A stretch of DNA of 64,000 nucleotides from Pseudomonadales bacterium (GCA_028281005.1 JANQKS010000044.1:17943-81942), one strand, 5' to 3'; shown: positions 1 to 9,863, counted from the stretch's first letter. The notes: generated from the letters alone by a model not told the origin. Made by a program: numbers and translations.

Positions 1-124
1 ATCGCCGTTGATCAAAGTTGGTCTTAGAGAAACGCGAAGAACGCATTAAACGGCAAGCAACTCAGAAGCGACGGAAACGCTAACAGTTAAAACAACAGCA
101 GTTAAAAAGCAGGTAGTAACAAAC

Positions 125-3100
125 ATGCAAACAGATCGGCCGGCAGAGTCACCAGCAGTTCCACAGCCCTCTTTCGCTGACACAGCGGATGCAGCCTCCA
201 GCACAGCCTCGCTCACACCTTCGCTTACAGCGACTGCCCCGGGGCAACTGAAAATCATTAAACGCAACGGCACGGTTGTGCCTTATACCGACGATAAGAT
301 TGCGGTCGCCCTGACCAAGGCCTTCTTAGCCGTTGAAGGCGGTACTGCGGCCGCGTCTCCGCGCATCCGCGAGCTGGTGACTGCTCTGACCGAACAAGTC
401 AGCAATACGTTTCGTCGCCGCTTACCTTCCGGCGGCACCCTGCACATAGAAGATGTGCAAGATCAGGTGGAATTGGCGTTGATGCGCTCTGGCGAGCACA
501 AAGTAGCACGCTCCTACGTGCTCTATCGTGAAGAGCGCGCACGCGCTCGTGCGGAAGCCGGGCAGGCTGACAGCAACGTGCAAGAGCTTGATGCGTCGAT
601 CAACGTGGTCCAGACAGACGGCAGCACCGCGCCGCTGGATATCGCGCGCATCCGCACCATCATCAGCGAAGCCTGCGCCAATCTAAGTGATGTGGATGCC
701 GAGCGCATCATCAACGAATCGCTTAACAATATGTACGACGGCATCTCCGCCAGCGATGTTGCCACATCCATTCTCATCACCGCGCGCACGCTGGTGGAAG
801 AAGAACCCAACTACACCTACGTCACCTCAAGACTGTTGTTAGACGAGTTGCGCACCGAAGCGCTGACGTTTCTAGATGTAGCTGGCACCGGCGCTGAACA
901 GCGCGCCACCCAAATGCAGATGATTACCCTCTACCCCCAAGCCCTGCGCCGCTTTGTGGAGCGAGGCATAGAACTGGAGCTGCTGGCACCAAACCTGCTG
1001 AATTTCGACTTTGACCAACTCGGCGACGCCATTCGCCCAGAGCGCGATCTGAATTTCACCTACCTCGGTTTACAAACCTTATATGACCGCTATTTCATCC
1101 ACAGCGACGACGTGCGTTTTGAATTGCCCCAGGTGTTTTTCATGCGTGTGGCCATGGGTTTGGCCGCCGAGGAAGACGACCCGAATGCCCGCGCCGTGGA
1201 GTTCTACGATTTGCTGAGTTCGTTTGACTATATGAGCTCAACACCTACGTTATTCAATTCCGGCACTTTGCGGCCGCAACTTTCGTCCTGCTTCTTAACC
1301 ACCGTGCCGGATGACCTGGACGGTATTTACGGCGCTATTCACGACAACGCCATGTTGTCTAAGTGGGCCGGCGGTTTAGGCAACGACTGGACCCAGGTAC
1401 GTGCACTCGGTTCTTACATCAAAGGCACCAACGGTAAAAGCCAAGGGGTTGTGCCGTTTTTGAAGGTGGTTAACGACACTGCCGTGGCAGTGAACCAGGG
1501 CGGCAAACGCAAAGGTGCGGTATGCGCCTACTTGGAAACCTGGCACTTGGACATTGAAGAGTTCCTGGAGCTGCGCAAAAACACTGGCGATGACCGCCGC
1601 CGCACCCACGACATGAACACCGCCAATTGGATCCCGGATTTGTTCATGAAGCGGGTCACCGAGGACGGCGAGTGGACACTATTTTCACCCAGCGATGTAC
1701 CCGACCTGCACGACCTCTACGGCCGCGCGTTTGAAAAACGTTATCAAGAGTACGAGGAGCAAACACGCACCGGCGAGCTCAAGCTATTCCGCCGCATCAA
1801 GGCGATAGAGCTGTGGCGCAAGATGGTCTCCATGCTGTTTGAAACAGGACATCCGTGGATCACCTTTAAAGACACTTGTAATGTGCGCTCTCCCCAGCAG
1901 CACATCGGTGTGGTGCACTCATCCAACTTGTGCACGGAAATTACACTCAACACGTCCGCTGACGAAATTGCTGTCTGTAACTTAGGATCGGTGAATCTGG
2001 TTCAGCACGTGGACAATGGCGAGCTTGATCTAAAGAAGCTGAAAAAGACCATCCGTACCGCCGTACGTATGTTGGATAACGTCATCGACATCAACTACTA
2101 CTCGGTACCCCAAGCGCGTACTTCCAACATGCGCCACCGCCCGGTGGGTCTGGGCATTATGGGTTTCCAGGATGCACTCTACAAAATGGGTTACTCCTAC
2201 GCGTCTGACAATGCCGTGGAGTTTGCGGACCGTTCCATGGAAGCAGTGAGCTACTACGCCATTGAAGCCTCCAGCAAACTGGCTAAGGAGCGCGGTACTT
2301 ACGCAAGCTTCTCCGGCTCCCTGTGGAGCCGTGGCATCCTGCCGTTTGATTCTCTGAAAATGCTGCAGGCAGAGCGTGGCCCCGGCTATCTGGACGTGGA
2401 CGAGAGCATCACCATGGACTGGGAGAAGCTGCGCGCCAAGGTGCAGAACAATGGCATGCGCAACTCCAACGTGATGGCCATCGCCCCCACGGCGACCATT
2501 GCCAATATCACCGGCGTTTCCCAATCCATCGAACCGACCTATCAGAACTTGTATGTGAAATCTAACCTGTCCGGTGAGTTTACTGTGGTTAACCCGTACA
2601 TGGTGCGGGATCTCAAAGCCGTAGGGCTGTGGGATCAGGTGATGGTAAACGACCTCAAATACTATGACGGCAGTCTGCAGGCCATTGAGCGTGTGCCCAT
2701 GGACATCAAGCAGCGTTACGCCACTGCATTTGAGGTGGAACCACGCTGGCTGGTAGACGCCGCCAGCCGCCGTCAAAAGTGGATAGACCAAGCGCAGTCG
2801 CTGAATCTGTACATTGCCGGAGCGTCCGGCAAGAAACTCGACATCACCTATCGCATGGCCTGGTTGCGGGGCTTAAAAACCACATATTACCTGCGCGCAT
2901 TGGGTGCCACCAGCACCGAGAAATCGACCCTCGACCGCGGCACGCTAAATGCCGTGTCTGCTCAAGGCAGCGAGAGCCCCGCTACCGCAGCAGCCACCGC
3001 GCCGACAGCAGAAATAGCAGAAATAGCGCAACAGCCCGCTCACGCGGGCGGCCTGGAGATCGAGTTGGGAGACGCAGCCGACGTACCGCTGGCGTGTTCC

Positions 3101-3133
3101 ATCGATGACCCAGATTGTGAAGCGTGTCAGTAA
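125..3133 (+). CDS. nrdA: Ribonucleoside-diphosphate reductase class Ia, alpha subunit
   Basis: Large subunit of class Ia ribonucleotide reductase, which reduces ribonucleoside diphosphates to deoxy forms in the cytoplasm together with the beta subunit encoded just downstream. At 1002 aa it is longer than the E. coli type because it carries two N-terminal ATP-cone regions (about residues 42-140 and 155-250) after a roughly 40-residue Ala/Ser/Thr-rich leader, as in Pseudomonas-type enzymes. The catalytic set is visible: Cys389 (in SSCFL), the N601-L-C603-T-E605 active-site motif, Cys618 (in AVCNLG), and the radical-transfer pair Tyr921-Tyr922. The C-terminus ends DCEACQ, the mobile redox cysteine pair. 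There is no intein. The start is the first ATG giving the full ATP-cone; the ribosome site in front of it is weak. Confidence 0.97.
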   Translation: MQTDRPAESPAVPQPSFADTADAASSTASLTPSLTATAPGQLKIIKRNGTVVPYTDDKIAVALTKAFLAVEGGTAAASPRIRELVTALTEQVSNTFRRRLPSGGTLHIEDVQDQVELALMRSGEHKVARSYVLYREERARARAEAGQADSNVQELDASINVVQTDGSTAPLDIARIRTIISEACANLSDVDAERIINESLNNMYDGISASDVATSILITARTLVEEEPNYTYVTSRLLLDELRTEALTFLDVAGTGAEQRATQMQMITLYPQALRRFVERGIELELLAPNLLNFDFDQLGDAIRPERDLNFTYLGLQTLYDRYFIHSDDVRFELPQVFFMRVAMGLAAEEDDPNARAVEFYDLLSSFDYMSSTPTLFNSGTLRPQLSSCFLTTVPDDLDGIYGAIHDNAMLSKWAGGLGNDWTQVRALGSYIKGTNGKSQGVVPFLKVVNDTAVAVNQGGKRKGAVCAYLETWHLDIEEFLELRKNTGDDRRRTHDMNTANWIPDLFMKRVTEDGEWTLFSPSDVPDLHDLYGRAFEKRYQEYEEQTRTGELKLFRRIKAIELWRKMVSMLFETGHPWITFKDTCNVRSPQQHIGVVHSSNLCTEITLNTSADEIAVCNLGSVNLVQHVDNGELDLKKLKKTIRTAVRMLDNVIDINYYSVPQARTSNMRHRPVGLGIMGFQDALYKMGYSYASDNAVEFADRSMEAVSYYAIEASSKLAKERGTYASFSGSLWSRGILPFDSLKMLQAERGPGYLDVDESITMDWEKLRAKVQNNGMRNSNVMAIAPTATIANITGVSQSIEPTYQNLYVKSNLSGEFTVVNPYMVRDLKAVGLWDQVMVNDLKYYDGSLQAIERVPMDIKQRYATAFEVEPRWLVDAASRRQKWIDQAQSLNLYIAGASGKKLDITYRMAWLRGLKTTYYLRALGATSTEKSTLDRGTLNAVSAQGSESPATAAATAPTAEIAEIAQQPAHAGGLEIELGDAADVPLACSIDDPDCEACQ

Positions 3134-3170
3134 CGCGCGCCTTAACGATAAGGATAAGGAGAAGAATTAG

Positions 3171-4616
3171 ATGTTAAGTTGGGACGACTACAACGAAGAA
3201 GATAAGGCGCCGGGTTTGGGCGCCACCCCGGTGCAGCCGATTACCGAACCGGCAACCGCCATGGAAGAACAAATTACGGTGGCCGAGGCCCTAACGCCGG
3301 AGAAGGTGCCGGAGAAAGTGCCGGAGCAAAAGCCTGCAACGCAAATGGATCAAGCACCGACAACACCCGCGGTCGAACCTGTGACAGTTGCAGCGGTGGC
3401 GAACAGCGTGCCGGAAAATGCGGCGGCAGCGCCAGCCGCACCGGAGCCTGTTACACCGGCGGTTGCTGAGCCGGCGCCTCAACCTGCCGAACAATCCGCC
3501 GAAGAATCCACCGTACAACCCGCCATTCAAGCGGCGTCCAGCGAAGAGCAGCTACGCACCGATTTTCAGGTCGGCGCGCATTTGGAGCCCGAAAGCCACG
3601 AGCGGGTAACGGTAGATCAGAAAGCCATGATCAACTGCCGCGCAGACCTCAACCAGCTGGTTCCCTTCAAATACGACTGGGCGTGGCAAAAATACCTGGA
3701 TGGTTGCGCCAACCACTGGATGCCCCAGGAAGTTAACATGACGGCGGACATCGCCTTGTGGAAATCGGAAAACGGCTTAACCGATGATGAGCGTACCATC
3801 GTTAAACGTAGCCTCGGCTTCTTCTCCACGGCGGATTCGCTGGTCGCCAATAATCTTGTCTTGGCCATCTATCGTCTCATCACCAACCCGGAATGCCGCC
3901 AATACCTGCTGCGCCAGGCATTTGAAGAGGCCATTCACACCCACGCGTATCAATACTGCATTGAGTCGTTGGGTATGGATGAGGGTGAGATCTTCAACAT
4001 GTATCACGAAATCCCGTGTGTGGCCGAAAAAGCCTCCTGGGCGCTGCAGTACACTAAGGCAATCTCCGACCCCACGTTTACCACGGGTACCGTTGAGACC
4101 GACAAGACCCTGCTAAAAAACCTCATCGCCTACTACTGCGTGTTAGAGGGTGTGTTTTTCTACTGCGGATTTACCCAAATCCTCTCCATGGGCCGTCGCA
4201 ACAAGATGACGGGCACGTCGGAGCAATTCCAATACATCCTGCGCGATGAATCCATGCATGTGAATTTTGGCATCGATGTCATCAACCAGATCAAACTTGA
4301 AAACCCGCACCTGTGGGATGAGGACATGCAGCAGCAAGCGCGGCATATGATTCTCGACGGCACCCGCCTGGAGATTGCTTATGCACGCGATACCATGCCT
4401 CGCGGCGTACTCGGCATGAACGCCAACATGATGGAAGAGTACCTGCAATTCATCGCCAATCGACGCCTGGCACAGATCGGATTAGCGGAAGAATATCCTG
4501 GTGTGAAAAACCCCTTTCCTTGGATGTCGGAAATCATGGATTTGAAGAAAGAGAAAAACTTCTTCGAAACCAGAGTGACCGAGTACCAAACCGGTGGCGC
4601 GCTGAGCTGGGATTGA
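3171..4616 (+). CDS. nrdB: Ribonucleoside-diphosphate reductase class Ia, beta subunit with long Pro/Ala/Glu-rich insert
   Basis: Small, di-iron/tyrosyl-radical subunit that generates the radical used by NrdA. It lies 37 nt after nrdA behind a good AAGGAG site. Ligand-bearing helices are visible: [15 protein letters not shown] (about residues 250-264) holds the Glu, the His and the radical-type Tyr spaced H-x3-Y, and DESMH (about 359) holds a further Glu/His. The C-terminal tail [10 protein letters not shown] is the peptide that docks on NrdA. The N-terminus begins [11 protein letters not shown], close to other gammaproteobacterial NrdB proteins. It is then separated from the ferritin-like core by about 110 residues of low-complexity Pro/Ala/Glu/Val sequence, making the protein about 100 aa longer than usual. 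Confidence 0.97.
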   Translation: MLSWDDYNEEDKAPGLGATPVQPITEPATAMEEQITVAEALTPEKVPEKVPEQKPATQMDQAPTTPAVEPVTVAAVANSVPENAAAAPAAPEPVTPAVAEPAPQPAEQSAEESTVQPAIQAASSEEQLRTDFQVGAHLEPESHERVTVDQKAMINCRADLNQLVPFKYDWAWQKYLDGCANHWMPQEVNMTADIALWKSENGLTDDERTIVKRSLGFFSTADSLVANNLVLAIYRLITNPECRQYLLRQAFEEAIHTHAYQYCIESLGMDEGEIFNMYHEIPCVAEKASWALQYTKAISDPTFTTGTVETDKTLLKNLIAYYCVLEGVFFYCGFTQILSMGRRNKMTGTSEQFQYILRDESMHVNFGIDVINQIKLENPHLWDEDMQQQARHMILDGTRLEIAYARDTMPRGVLGMNANMMEEYLQFIANRRLAQIGLAEEYPGVKNPFPWMSEIMDLKKEKNFFETRVTEYQTGGALSWD

Positions 4617-4661
4617 CCTCCCGCAGACTTCACGTCTGTAAATAATCCCGGCTTGATACTG

Positions 4662-4696
4662 GCCCCCGGATACGCAAAGTACCGGGGGCTTTTTTT
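4662..4696 (+). terminator. Rho-independent terminator of nrdAB
   Basis: A perfect 8-bp GC stem (GCCCCCGG at 4662-4669 with CCGGGGGC at 4682-4689) closes a 12-nt loop and is followed at once by seven T residues. It lies 45 nt after the nrdB stop and before the start chosen for the next gene, so it ends the nrdAB transcript. Confidence 0.93.
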
Positions 4697-4772
4697 GGCC
4701 TGCCATTTGCTCCCAACGCGAGTCGCTGTCGTGTTGTGGTGCTTGCTGAGTAGATCCGCTAGGCTGCCCAAC

Positions 4773-6413
4773 ATGCTTAAACGCTTGTTTCTCGTCGCTT
4801 GCTGCAGCCTTTGCTGGATCCCTTGCGGCCACGCGCAACACGTTTGGGAAGGGGTGGAGGACATCGTGGCGGTGGGTGATGTGCATGGCGCTTACCCGCA
4901 TCTCGTCACCCTGCTGCAAAACGCCGGCCTGATTGATGCTGACTTGCGCTGGCAAGGCGGCCAAACCCATCTGGTCAGTATCGGAGATCTGCTTGATCGT
5001 GGCCCTCAATCCCGCCAAGCCATGGATCTGTTGATGCGTCTGCAGACCGAAGCCCCTGCCAGCGGCGGCCGGGTCCATGTGCTGTTGGGGAATCATGAAT
5101 TAATGAATCTGAGCGGCGATCTCAGCGAAGTCAGCGAAGCGGAACATGCCGCCTTAGCGGACCTGGGTGGACATGCCGCAGCTTTTGCATCCGACGGCAA
5201 GTACGGCCAGTGGTTGTTGAGTCTACCCCTCATGATCCGCATCAACGATACGTTGTTCGCCCATGCCGGCTTACCCCCATTTCTTGCAAACTCAGAGTTA
5301 GCTGCGGCAAACGCCACCGCGCAGCAGCAACTCACTAGCCTGTTGACCGAGGGGGAGCGCATGCGCTCAGAGGGTACTATCCCACCCGCGACAGATTTGT
5401 TGACGATTGCCAACGACAAATTGATCGCTGCGGAGGTTGGACCAGCCTTTCTCGCCGCCGCGCGTTCCAATTTACTCGGTGAGGCAGGGCCTGCCTGGTA
5501 CCGTGGCAGCACCTCCTGCCACGCCCTGCTGGAAGAACCCGTGGTAGCAGGCGTACTTGCGGCCATGGACGCACAACGCGTGGTGGTCGGACACACCCCT
5601 ACACCCAATCGCGAAATAAACAGCAGACTGAATGGGCGTGTGTATGCCATCGACACCGGCATGTTGGCTGAGGTCTACAAAGGCAAACCCCGCCTGTTGC
5701 GCATCAACGCGAAAGGGATACACGCCTTGGATGATCGAGGCGTGGTAAGACCCATCACCAAGCTGCCCCTGTCTGACCCTACCGAACAGCTCAGCACAGC
5801 TGCCTTCCAAGCGGAGGAACGGGTCGACGGCATCGTGCCACTACGCTTCGCTGATCCAGTGAGCGGTTCGTTCGACCGCAATGTTCTACCTGGACGTTTT
5901 CGCAAACTCTCGAAACGAGACAGCCAACGGGCTGTCGCTGCCTATCGTCTCGACCGTGCCTTGGGGTTATACATGGTGCCAGCCACCGTGCAGCGAGCCA
6001 TCGACAAGCAGCGAGGTGTGGTCATGGCCTGGCGCCATCGTCCATTTACTGAAGCAGAACGCCAGCAGACCAACACGCCAAGACCTAACTGGTGCGCCCA
6101 CGCATCAGACTTTGCGTTGCTGGCGGCCTTTGACGCGCTGATCGGTAAAACCGACCGCAGCGCCGCTACCTTACTCTACGAGCGCGGCACGCTGCAGATT
6201 CGCATCATCGAAAACTATCGAGCATTCGATACCTCCAACAAGCTGCCGCAAACCGCCATGGCCCCGGTTTTGCCGCAAGCGTTTGCGGCACCGCTGCAGC
6301 AATTGAATGCCAACGAACTGACACAGCTTTTGGGTGAGCTGCTGAAACCTCGAGAAATCCAGGCCATACTCAAGCGCCGAGACGCCATCCTGCAGTGGCC
6401 GGTCAGTCCATGA
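4773..6413 (+). CDS. Secreted Shp-like metallophosphatase fused to a degenerate kinase-like domain
   Basis: Exported protein of 546 aa. The first 21 residues are a signal peptide (MLKRLFLVACCSLCW...GHAQ). The in-frame ORF extends further upstream across the nrdB terminator, so the ATG at 4773 is the sensible start. The N-terminal half is a calcineurin-type metallophosphoesterase with GDVHG (35-39), GDLLDRG (71-77), GNHE (106-109), FAHAG (162-166) and GHTP (273-276), all metal-binding motifs intact. Residues 350-490 resemble bacterial Fam20/HipA-like kinase folds: AAYRLDRALGL (389-399), then FDALIGKTDR (453-462) and IENYRAF (479-485). In that fold family I expect an Asn after the TDR motif and Asp in place of Glu480. 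Both look changed, so this half may be a pseudokinase or binding domain. The phosphatase call is firm; the second domain is inferred from motif resemblance. Confidence 0.8.
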   Translation: MLKRLFLVACCSLCWIPCGHAQHVWEGVEDIVAVGDVHGAYPHLVTLLQNAGLIDADLRWQGGQTHLVSIGDLLDRGPQSRQAMDLLMRLQTEAPASGGRVHVLLGNHELMNLSGDLSEVSEAEHAALADLGGHAAAFASDGKYGQWLLSLPLMIRINDTLFAHAGLPPFLANSELAAANATAQQQLTSLLTEGERMRSEGTIPPATDLLTIANDKLIAAEVGPAFLAAARSNLLGEAGPAWYRGSTSCHALLEEPVVAGVLAAMDAQRVVVGHTPTPNREINSRLNGRVYAIDTGMLAEVYKGKPRLLRINAKGIHALDDRGVVRPITKLPLSDPTEQLSTAAFQAEERVDGIVPLRFADPVSGSFDRNVLPGRFRKLSKRDSQRAVAAYRLDRALGLYMVPATVQRAIDKQRGVVMAWRHRPFTEAERQQTNTPRPNWCAHASDFALLAAFDALIGKTDRSAATLLYERGTLQIRIIENYRAFDTSNKLPQTAMAPVLPQAFAAPLQQLNANELTQLLGELLKPREIQAILKRRDAILQWPVSP

Positions 6414-7054
6414 GAAAGTCCACCTCCATCGTCAACCCGCTGTTTGCCATATTGGTGTACTACGGTGCGTTGGCTGCTTTGGTGATCGCGTTCAACAGCC
6501 TGTTCCCAGAGTACAAATCACTGTTGCCCTTCGGCGGCATCGCAGAGTTTATGGGTGCACCCACCGATGAGGAGGTAATCGCCACCTTCGTCAACACACC
6601 TGAAGTCACTCACCACGCAGCAGTCACCTTGGCGGTGGCGATCCTCGGCGCGTTGTTGCTGATGGCCCCCATCTCCTGGGTTTACTTCATCACCACCCGC
6701 ACCAAACAGATCAGTCGCTCGTTTGCGCAAACCATGGTGGTGCTGCCTGTGATCGTGGCCGGTATCGCCATGATTGTGCAGGACAACCTGGCATTGGCGT
6801 TTAGTCTGGCGGGTGTAGTGGCGGCCGTACGATTTCGCTTTTCCCTTGAAGAACCGGCCCATGCACTCTACATATTTGCCGCCATTGCAGTGGGATTAGG
6901 CGCGGGGATAGCCGCGCTGGGCATCGCCTTTGTGACCTCTTTAGCCTTTGTGTTGGTTAACTTGTTGTTGTGGAAACTCGACTACGGTGCCGATCTCACC
7001 ACACCCTTTTTCTCTTTTATGACCGGCCGCGGCCGTGACGACAAAGATCTTTAG
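6410..7054 (+). CDS. DUF4956-like integral membrane protein
   Basis: A 214-aa inner-membrane protein with four predicted hydrophobic helices: near the N-terminus (FAILVYYGALAALVIAF), mid-protein, and a late pair around residues 130-190. The segment with AAVRFRF followed by a Gly/Ala-rich helix matches the core of DUF4956 proteins, whose biochemical role is unknown. They often neighbour CotH or polyphosphate-polymerase (VTC) genes. The ATG at 6410 overlaps the upstream stop as ATGA, indicating translational coupling with the phosphatase-kinase gene; an ORF start 15 nt further up is less likely. Confidence 0.75.
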   Translation: MRKSTSIVNPLFAILVYYGALAALVIAFNSLFPEYKSLLPFGGIAEFMGAPTDEEVIATFVNTPEVTHHAAVTLAVAILGALLLMAPISWVYFITTRTKQISRSFAQTMVVLPVIVAGIAMIVQDNLALAFSLAGVVAAVRFRFSLEEPAHALYIFAAIAVGLGAGIAALGIAFVTSLAFVLVNLLLWKLDYGADLTTPFFSFMTGRGRDDKDL

Positions 7055-7847
7055 CCGCGTTACAGGGCTGGCGCTTGTCTGTGTCAGCTTATGGGCTTGT
7101 GGTGCTGCCTCAGAAGACCGAGGCCAGCTGCAACTGAAGTTACCCAAACCGCTGCGCGAAATATCCGGCTTAACACAAACCGCGGATGGCGCCTTGTTGG
7201 CTGTGGCGGACGAGAAAGCCCACATCTATCGCATCGATATGCAAGCCCAGTTGGTTGAACGTCTGACCAAGTTTGGGGATCCGGTGAAAAAGGGTGATTT
7301 CGAAGGCATCACGTTAGACGACGACAACCTCTATGTGGTGACCAGCGACGGTGTTCTGTGGCATAAGAAACTAAAGGCTGCAGCCAAAGACTACCGCACG
7401 TTCGAAACGGGCATCGGCAAACACTGCGAAGTAGAAGGGCTTAGCGCCTGGCGCGAACGTCAATTGCTGCTAATCCTTTGCAAAGAAGGCCGCACGGACG
7501 CGACCCGCAATCAGCTAGTCATTTATAGCTGGTCGACTTCTACCGAATCCCTACTCGCCGAGCCGGTTGTCCAGCTGGATTATCGGGCCATCGGACTAGC
7601 ACCTGTGTCCCCTTCTGGTATCAGCTTCAGTGCAGACCGCCAGCGCTGGTTCATCGTTGCCGCCCGACAACGCTCTTTCATAGAGCTCAACTTTGACGGC
7701 AGCGTAGTGCGTGCTGGACCATTCCCGTTTCCCACTACCCATCCGCAAACCGAGGGTGTTGTGATCAGCGCAGCAAATACGCTATACCTAGCCGATGAAG
7801 GGGGGAAAGACAGGGGCACCGTGACGCGGTATGAGCCCAGCTTCTAA
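7035..7847 (+). CDS. SdiA-regulated-like beta-propeller lipoprotein
   Basis: A 270-aa protein starting with GTG and overlapping the upstream gene by 20 nt. The N-terminus is a lipoprotein signal (hydrophobic stretch then LWAC, Cys about residue 22). The rest has repeated propeller-like blades: ISGLTQTADGALLAVAD, GDFEGITLDDDNLYVV, EVEGLSAW and PSGISFSADRQRWFIV. These resemble the SdiA-regulated family, which is related to phytase-like propellers. No catalytic residues can be named from sequence alone. Its place in a four-gene overlapping operon behind a phosphatase suggests a periplasmic partner role, which is inference. Confidence 0.68.
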   Translation: MTTKIFSRVTGLALVCVSLWACGAASEDRGQLQLKLPKPLREISGLTQTADGALLAVADEKAHIYRIDMQAQLVERLTKFGDPVKKGDFEGITLDDDNLYVVTSDGVLWHKKLKAAAKDYRTFETGIGKHCEVEGLSAWRERQLLLILCKEGRTDATRNQLVIYSWSTSTESLLAEPVVQLDYRAIGLAPVSPSGISFSADRQRWFIVAARQRSFIELNFDGSVVRAGPFPFPTTHPQTEGVVISAANTLYLADEGGKDRGTVTRYEPSF

Positions 7848-8766
7848 GTACCAAATTGTATTTGTGCATGGCCGCGGACCAAAACCGGGCGAAACACAAT
7901 TATGCGAGCTGTGGACAGACGCGCTGCGCGCCGGCCTGCAGCGTGATGCGCCGCAGCATGTGGCGCAATTCGAATGCGCCGATATCCGCATGGTGTATTT
8001 TGCGCACCATCTAACGGACGCTGGGGAGGCTGGCTTCGACGCCGCGCTGGATATGGATAACCGCCAGCAAAACCTTCAGCACCTCGCCACCAAACAGAAA
8101 GCCAAAGACTTCCGGCGTAAGCACTATGAAGCCCTACCCGGCAAAACCCCGCTCAAAGAGTTTGCCATGGACGTTAGCGCCAGCCTCGGTCTGGGCGATG
8201 CCGCTTTACGTAAAGTGTTACCCGAACTCTATCAATACTGGCACGCGACTAGAGAAGAAACCGGTAACTGGCCGCAGCAAGTGCGGACCCAACTCACAGA
8301 TACCTTGGCAGGGATGATGGCGGCCGGAAACAACATTCTTTTGATCAGCCATTGCATGGGTAGCGTGCTGGCGTGGGATAGCCTGTGGCAGCTTACCCAT
8401 GCAGCCCACCCCACAACACCCGAGACCAAACGTATCACCCGTTGGATTACCCTCGGCTCGCCGCTGGGTTCACGCGCCGTGCGGAGCAAGCTGGCCGGTG
8501 CTAAGGAACAAGGTATTCGGCGCTACCCGGCCGTGCTGAAGGATTGGTACAACATCGCCGCGGAAGACGACTATGTATGCCACGATAAAACCGTTGCGGA
8601 CGACTTTAAAGGTATGTTGCAGCAGCGCCTGATCGGTGACATTCGTGACCACACCATCTACAACTTAAGCGTTCGCTACGGCCGCTCCAATCCACACAGC
8701 AGCGCCGGTTATCTGATTCATCCACGCGTGGCCCAGCTGTTAGCAGAGTGGCTGGGGAATCCCTGA
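7831..8766 (+). CDS. Alpha/beta-fold serine hydrolase
   Basis: A 311-aa cytoplasmic protein with an early oxyanion-type motif FVHGRG (about residues 11-16) and a nucleophile elbow SHCMGS (G-x-S replaced by H-C-M-G-S context after LLI). This points to an alpha/beta hydrolase or lipase-like fold; the likely acid and base lie in the C-terminal third (DDYVCHD, DHTIYN). The ATG overlaps the preceding stop by 17 nt, so it is the last gene of the operon that begins at 4773. The substrate is unknown. Confidence 0.6.
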   Translation: MSPASKYQIVFVHGRGPKPGETQLCELWTDALRAGLQRDAPQHVAQFECADIRMVYFAHHLTDAGEAGFDAALDMDNRQQNLQHLATKQKAKDFRRKHYEALPGKTPLKEFAMDVSASLGLGDAALRKVLPELYQYWHATREETGNWPQQVRTQLTDTLAGMMAAGNNILLISHCMGSVLAWDSLWQLTHAAHPTTPETKRITRWITLGSPLGSRAVRSKLAGAKEQGIRRYPAVLKDWYNIAAEDDYVCHDKTVADDFKGMLQQRLIGDIRDHTIYNLSVRYGRSNPHSSAGYLIHPRVAQLLAEWLGNP

Positions 8767-8779
8767 ACGCTTAGACCAA

Positions 8780-9859
8780 TTATCGGCAGCGTTTTATCAG
8801 CTTGTTATTGATGGCTTGAGGCTGATCAATCACGTCAAAGAACTCAGCTAGGTATTTCCCAACCCGCTCACGGTTTAACCCGGGAAGTTCATCAAAGGTA
8901 TTCACCAAATCCAACATGACCTGCTGCTGTGCGGTCAGGTTTGCCGCCACTTCAACAACGTGTGCGTTGTGGTCACAGTAACCCCGGTATTTACGCTGGG
9001 TGACGCGGCGAATATTCATGGCAGGCGCAGGCTGGGCGTAAGGCGCGTTGACCAAACCGGTGGCATCAAAGTCATAAGGTACAACCCAGACATGTTGCGC
9101 CTGTATCGGCACTGCATTGTGACAACAATCCCCATCGGGGCCCATGCGCAGTGAAAAGTCAGTGTTACCCACCATGTACGCAAACAGACTGACCAGGGCT
9201 GCAACTTCCGGCTGCAATTGGCGAAGCGCCAGCTGGTCAACTTCGAGCAACTCACCATCGAGCCTCGCGGCTAACTGACTTTTGTGTTCGATCAAAAAAC
9301 CCGGCCAGTTTTCATTGCGCTGTTTCGCGGTATCCACATAGGTGATCTCTACGGCTCGTACTCGAAAGCTGGCCGGAGTCAGTACATTAAATAAACGATA
9401 AACCAGCATCTCAGCCGCCAGATAGCCACCGCGGGCCAAACGTTTTGAGCAATGTGTGACCAGTTTCAGCTTGTTCTGGCCAGCAAAAACCGTTCCGCTC
9501 GTCGCTTTTTTCTTAAAGTCCAAGCGCAGCGGCGGGAAATCACACTGTTTGCGCCGTGACTTCCCTCGCGGGCTCACTTGTAACGGCAATTCGGTCCCGT
9601 CCGCCAGGATCACTTGCGCATCATAAGTTTCGGTGGCGGAAGGTCTGAGCTTTTTGAGTGGCGTGAGCGGCAGGTGCAGTTCAAAAGTCAGCGGAGTTGC
9701 ATTTGCGATATCTGCTGGGAACAGCGGCAACTCAGGCGCAGGCTCCTCTACCGCAACTACCGCAACTACCGCAACCTTGGCTTGTACACTAGCGCTGAGG
9801 AGAAAAAAGCCAATCAATGCAACCGCCCCATTCCACCGCATGGCAGCAGCGCGCATCAT
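8780..9859 (-). CDS. Secreted CotH-like protein of unknown substrate
   Basis: A 359-aa protein with an N-terminal signal (an alternative start at residue 7 gives MRWNGAVALIGFFLLSASVQA). It contains SPRGKSRRKQCDFPPLRLDF (about 96-115), a long helical region, GNTDFS (231-236) and PYDFD (261-265). The order basic RGxS strand, N-T-D motif and D-F-D motif resembles CotH/atypical-kinase folds, where the last Asp binds metal. It converges on the 4773-8766 operon with a 13-nt gap. CotH-like and DUF4956 genes are known neighbours elsewhere, so the pairing may be functional. The assignment is by motif only. Confidence 0.55.
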   Translation of the reverse strand: MMRAAAMRWNGAVALIGFFLLSASVQAKVAVVAVVAVEEPAPELPLFPADIANATPLTFELHLPLTPLKKLRPSATETYDAQVILADGTELPLQVSPRGKSRRKQCDFPPLRLDFKKKATSGTVFAGQNKLKLVTHCSKRLARGGYLAAEMLVYRLFNVLTPASFRVRAVEITYVDTAKQRNENWPGFLIEHKSQLAARLDGELLEVDQLALRQLQPEVAALVSLFAYMVGNTDFSLRMGPDGDCCHNAVPIQAQHVWVVPYDFDATGLVNAPYAQPAPAMNIRRVTQRKYRGYCDHNAHVVEVAANLTAQQQVMLDLVNTFDELPGLNRERVGKYLAEFFDVIDQPQAINNKLIKRCR

Positions 9860-9863
9860 CTAG

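Noticed and set aside
2030..2791. 253-aa open frame antisense to nrdA
   Set aside because: Shadow of the codon pattern of nrdA; no ribosome site, no family motifs, His/Val-rich composition typical of antisense frames.
125..3133. Intein in the long NrdA
   Set aside because: The extra length is explained by an N-terminal leader and two ATP-cones; catalytic segments are uninterrupted.
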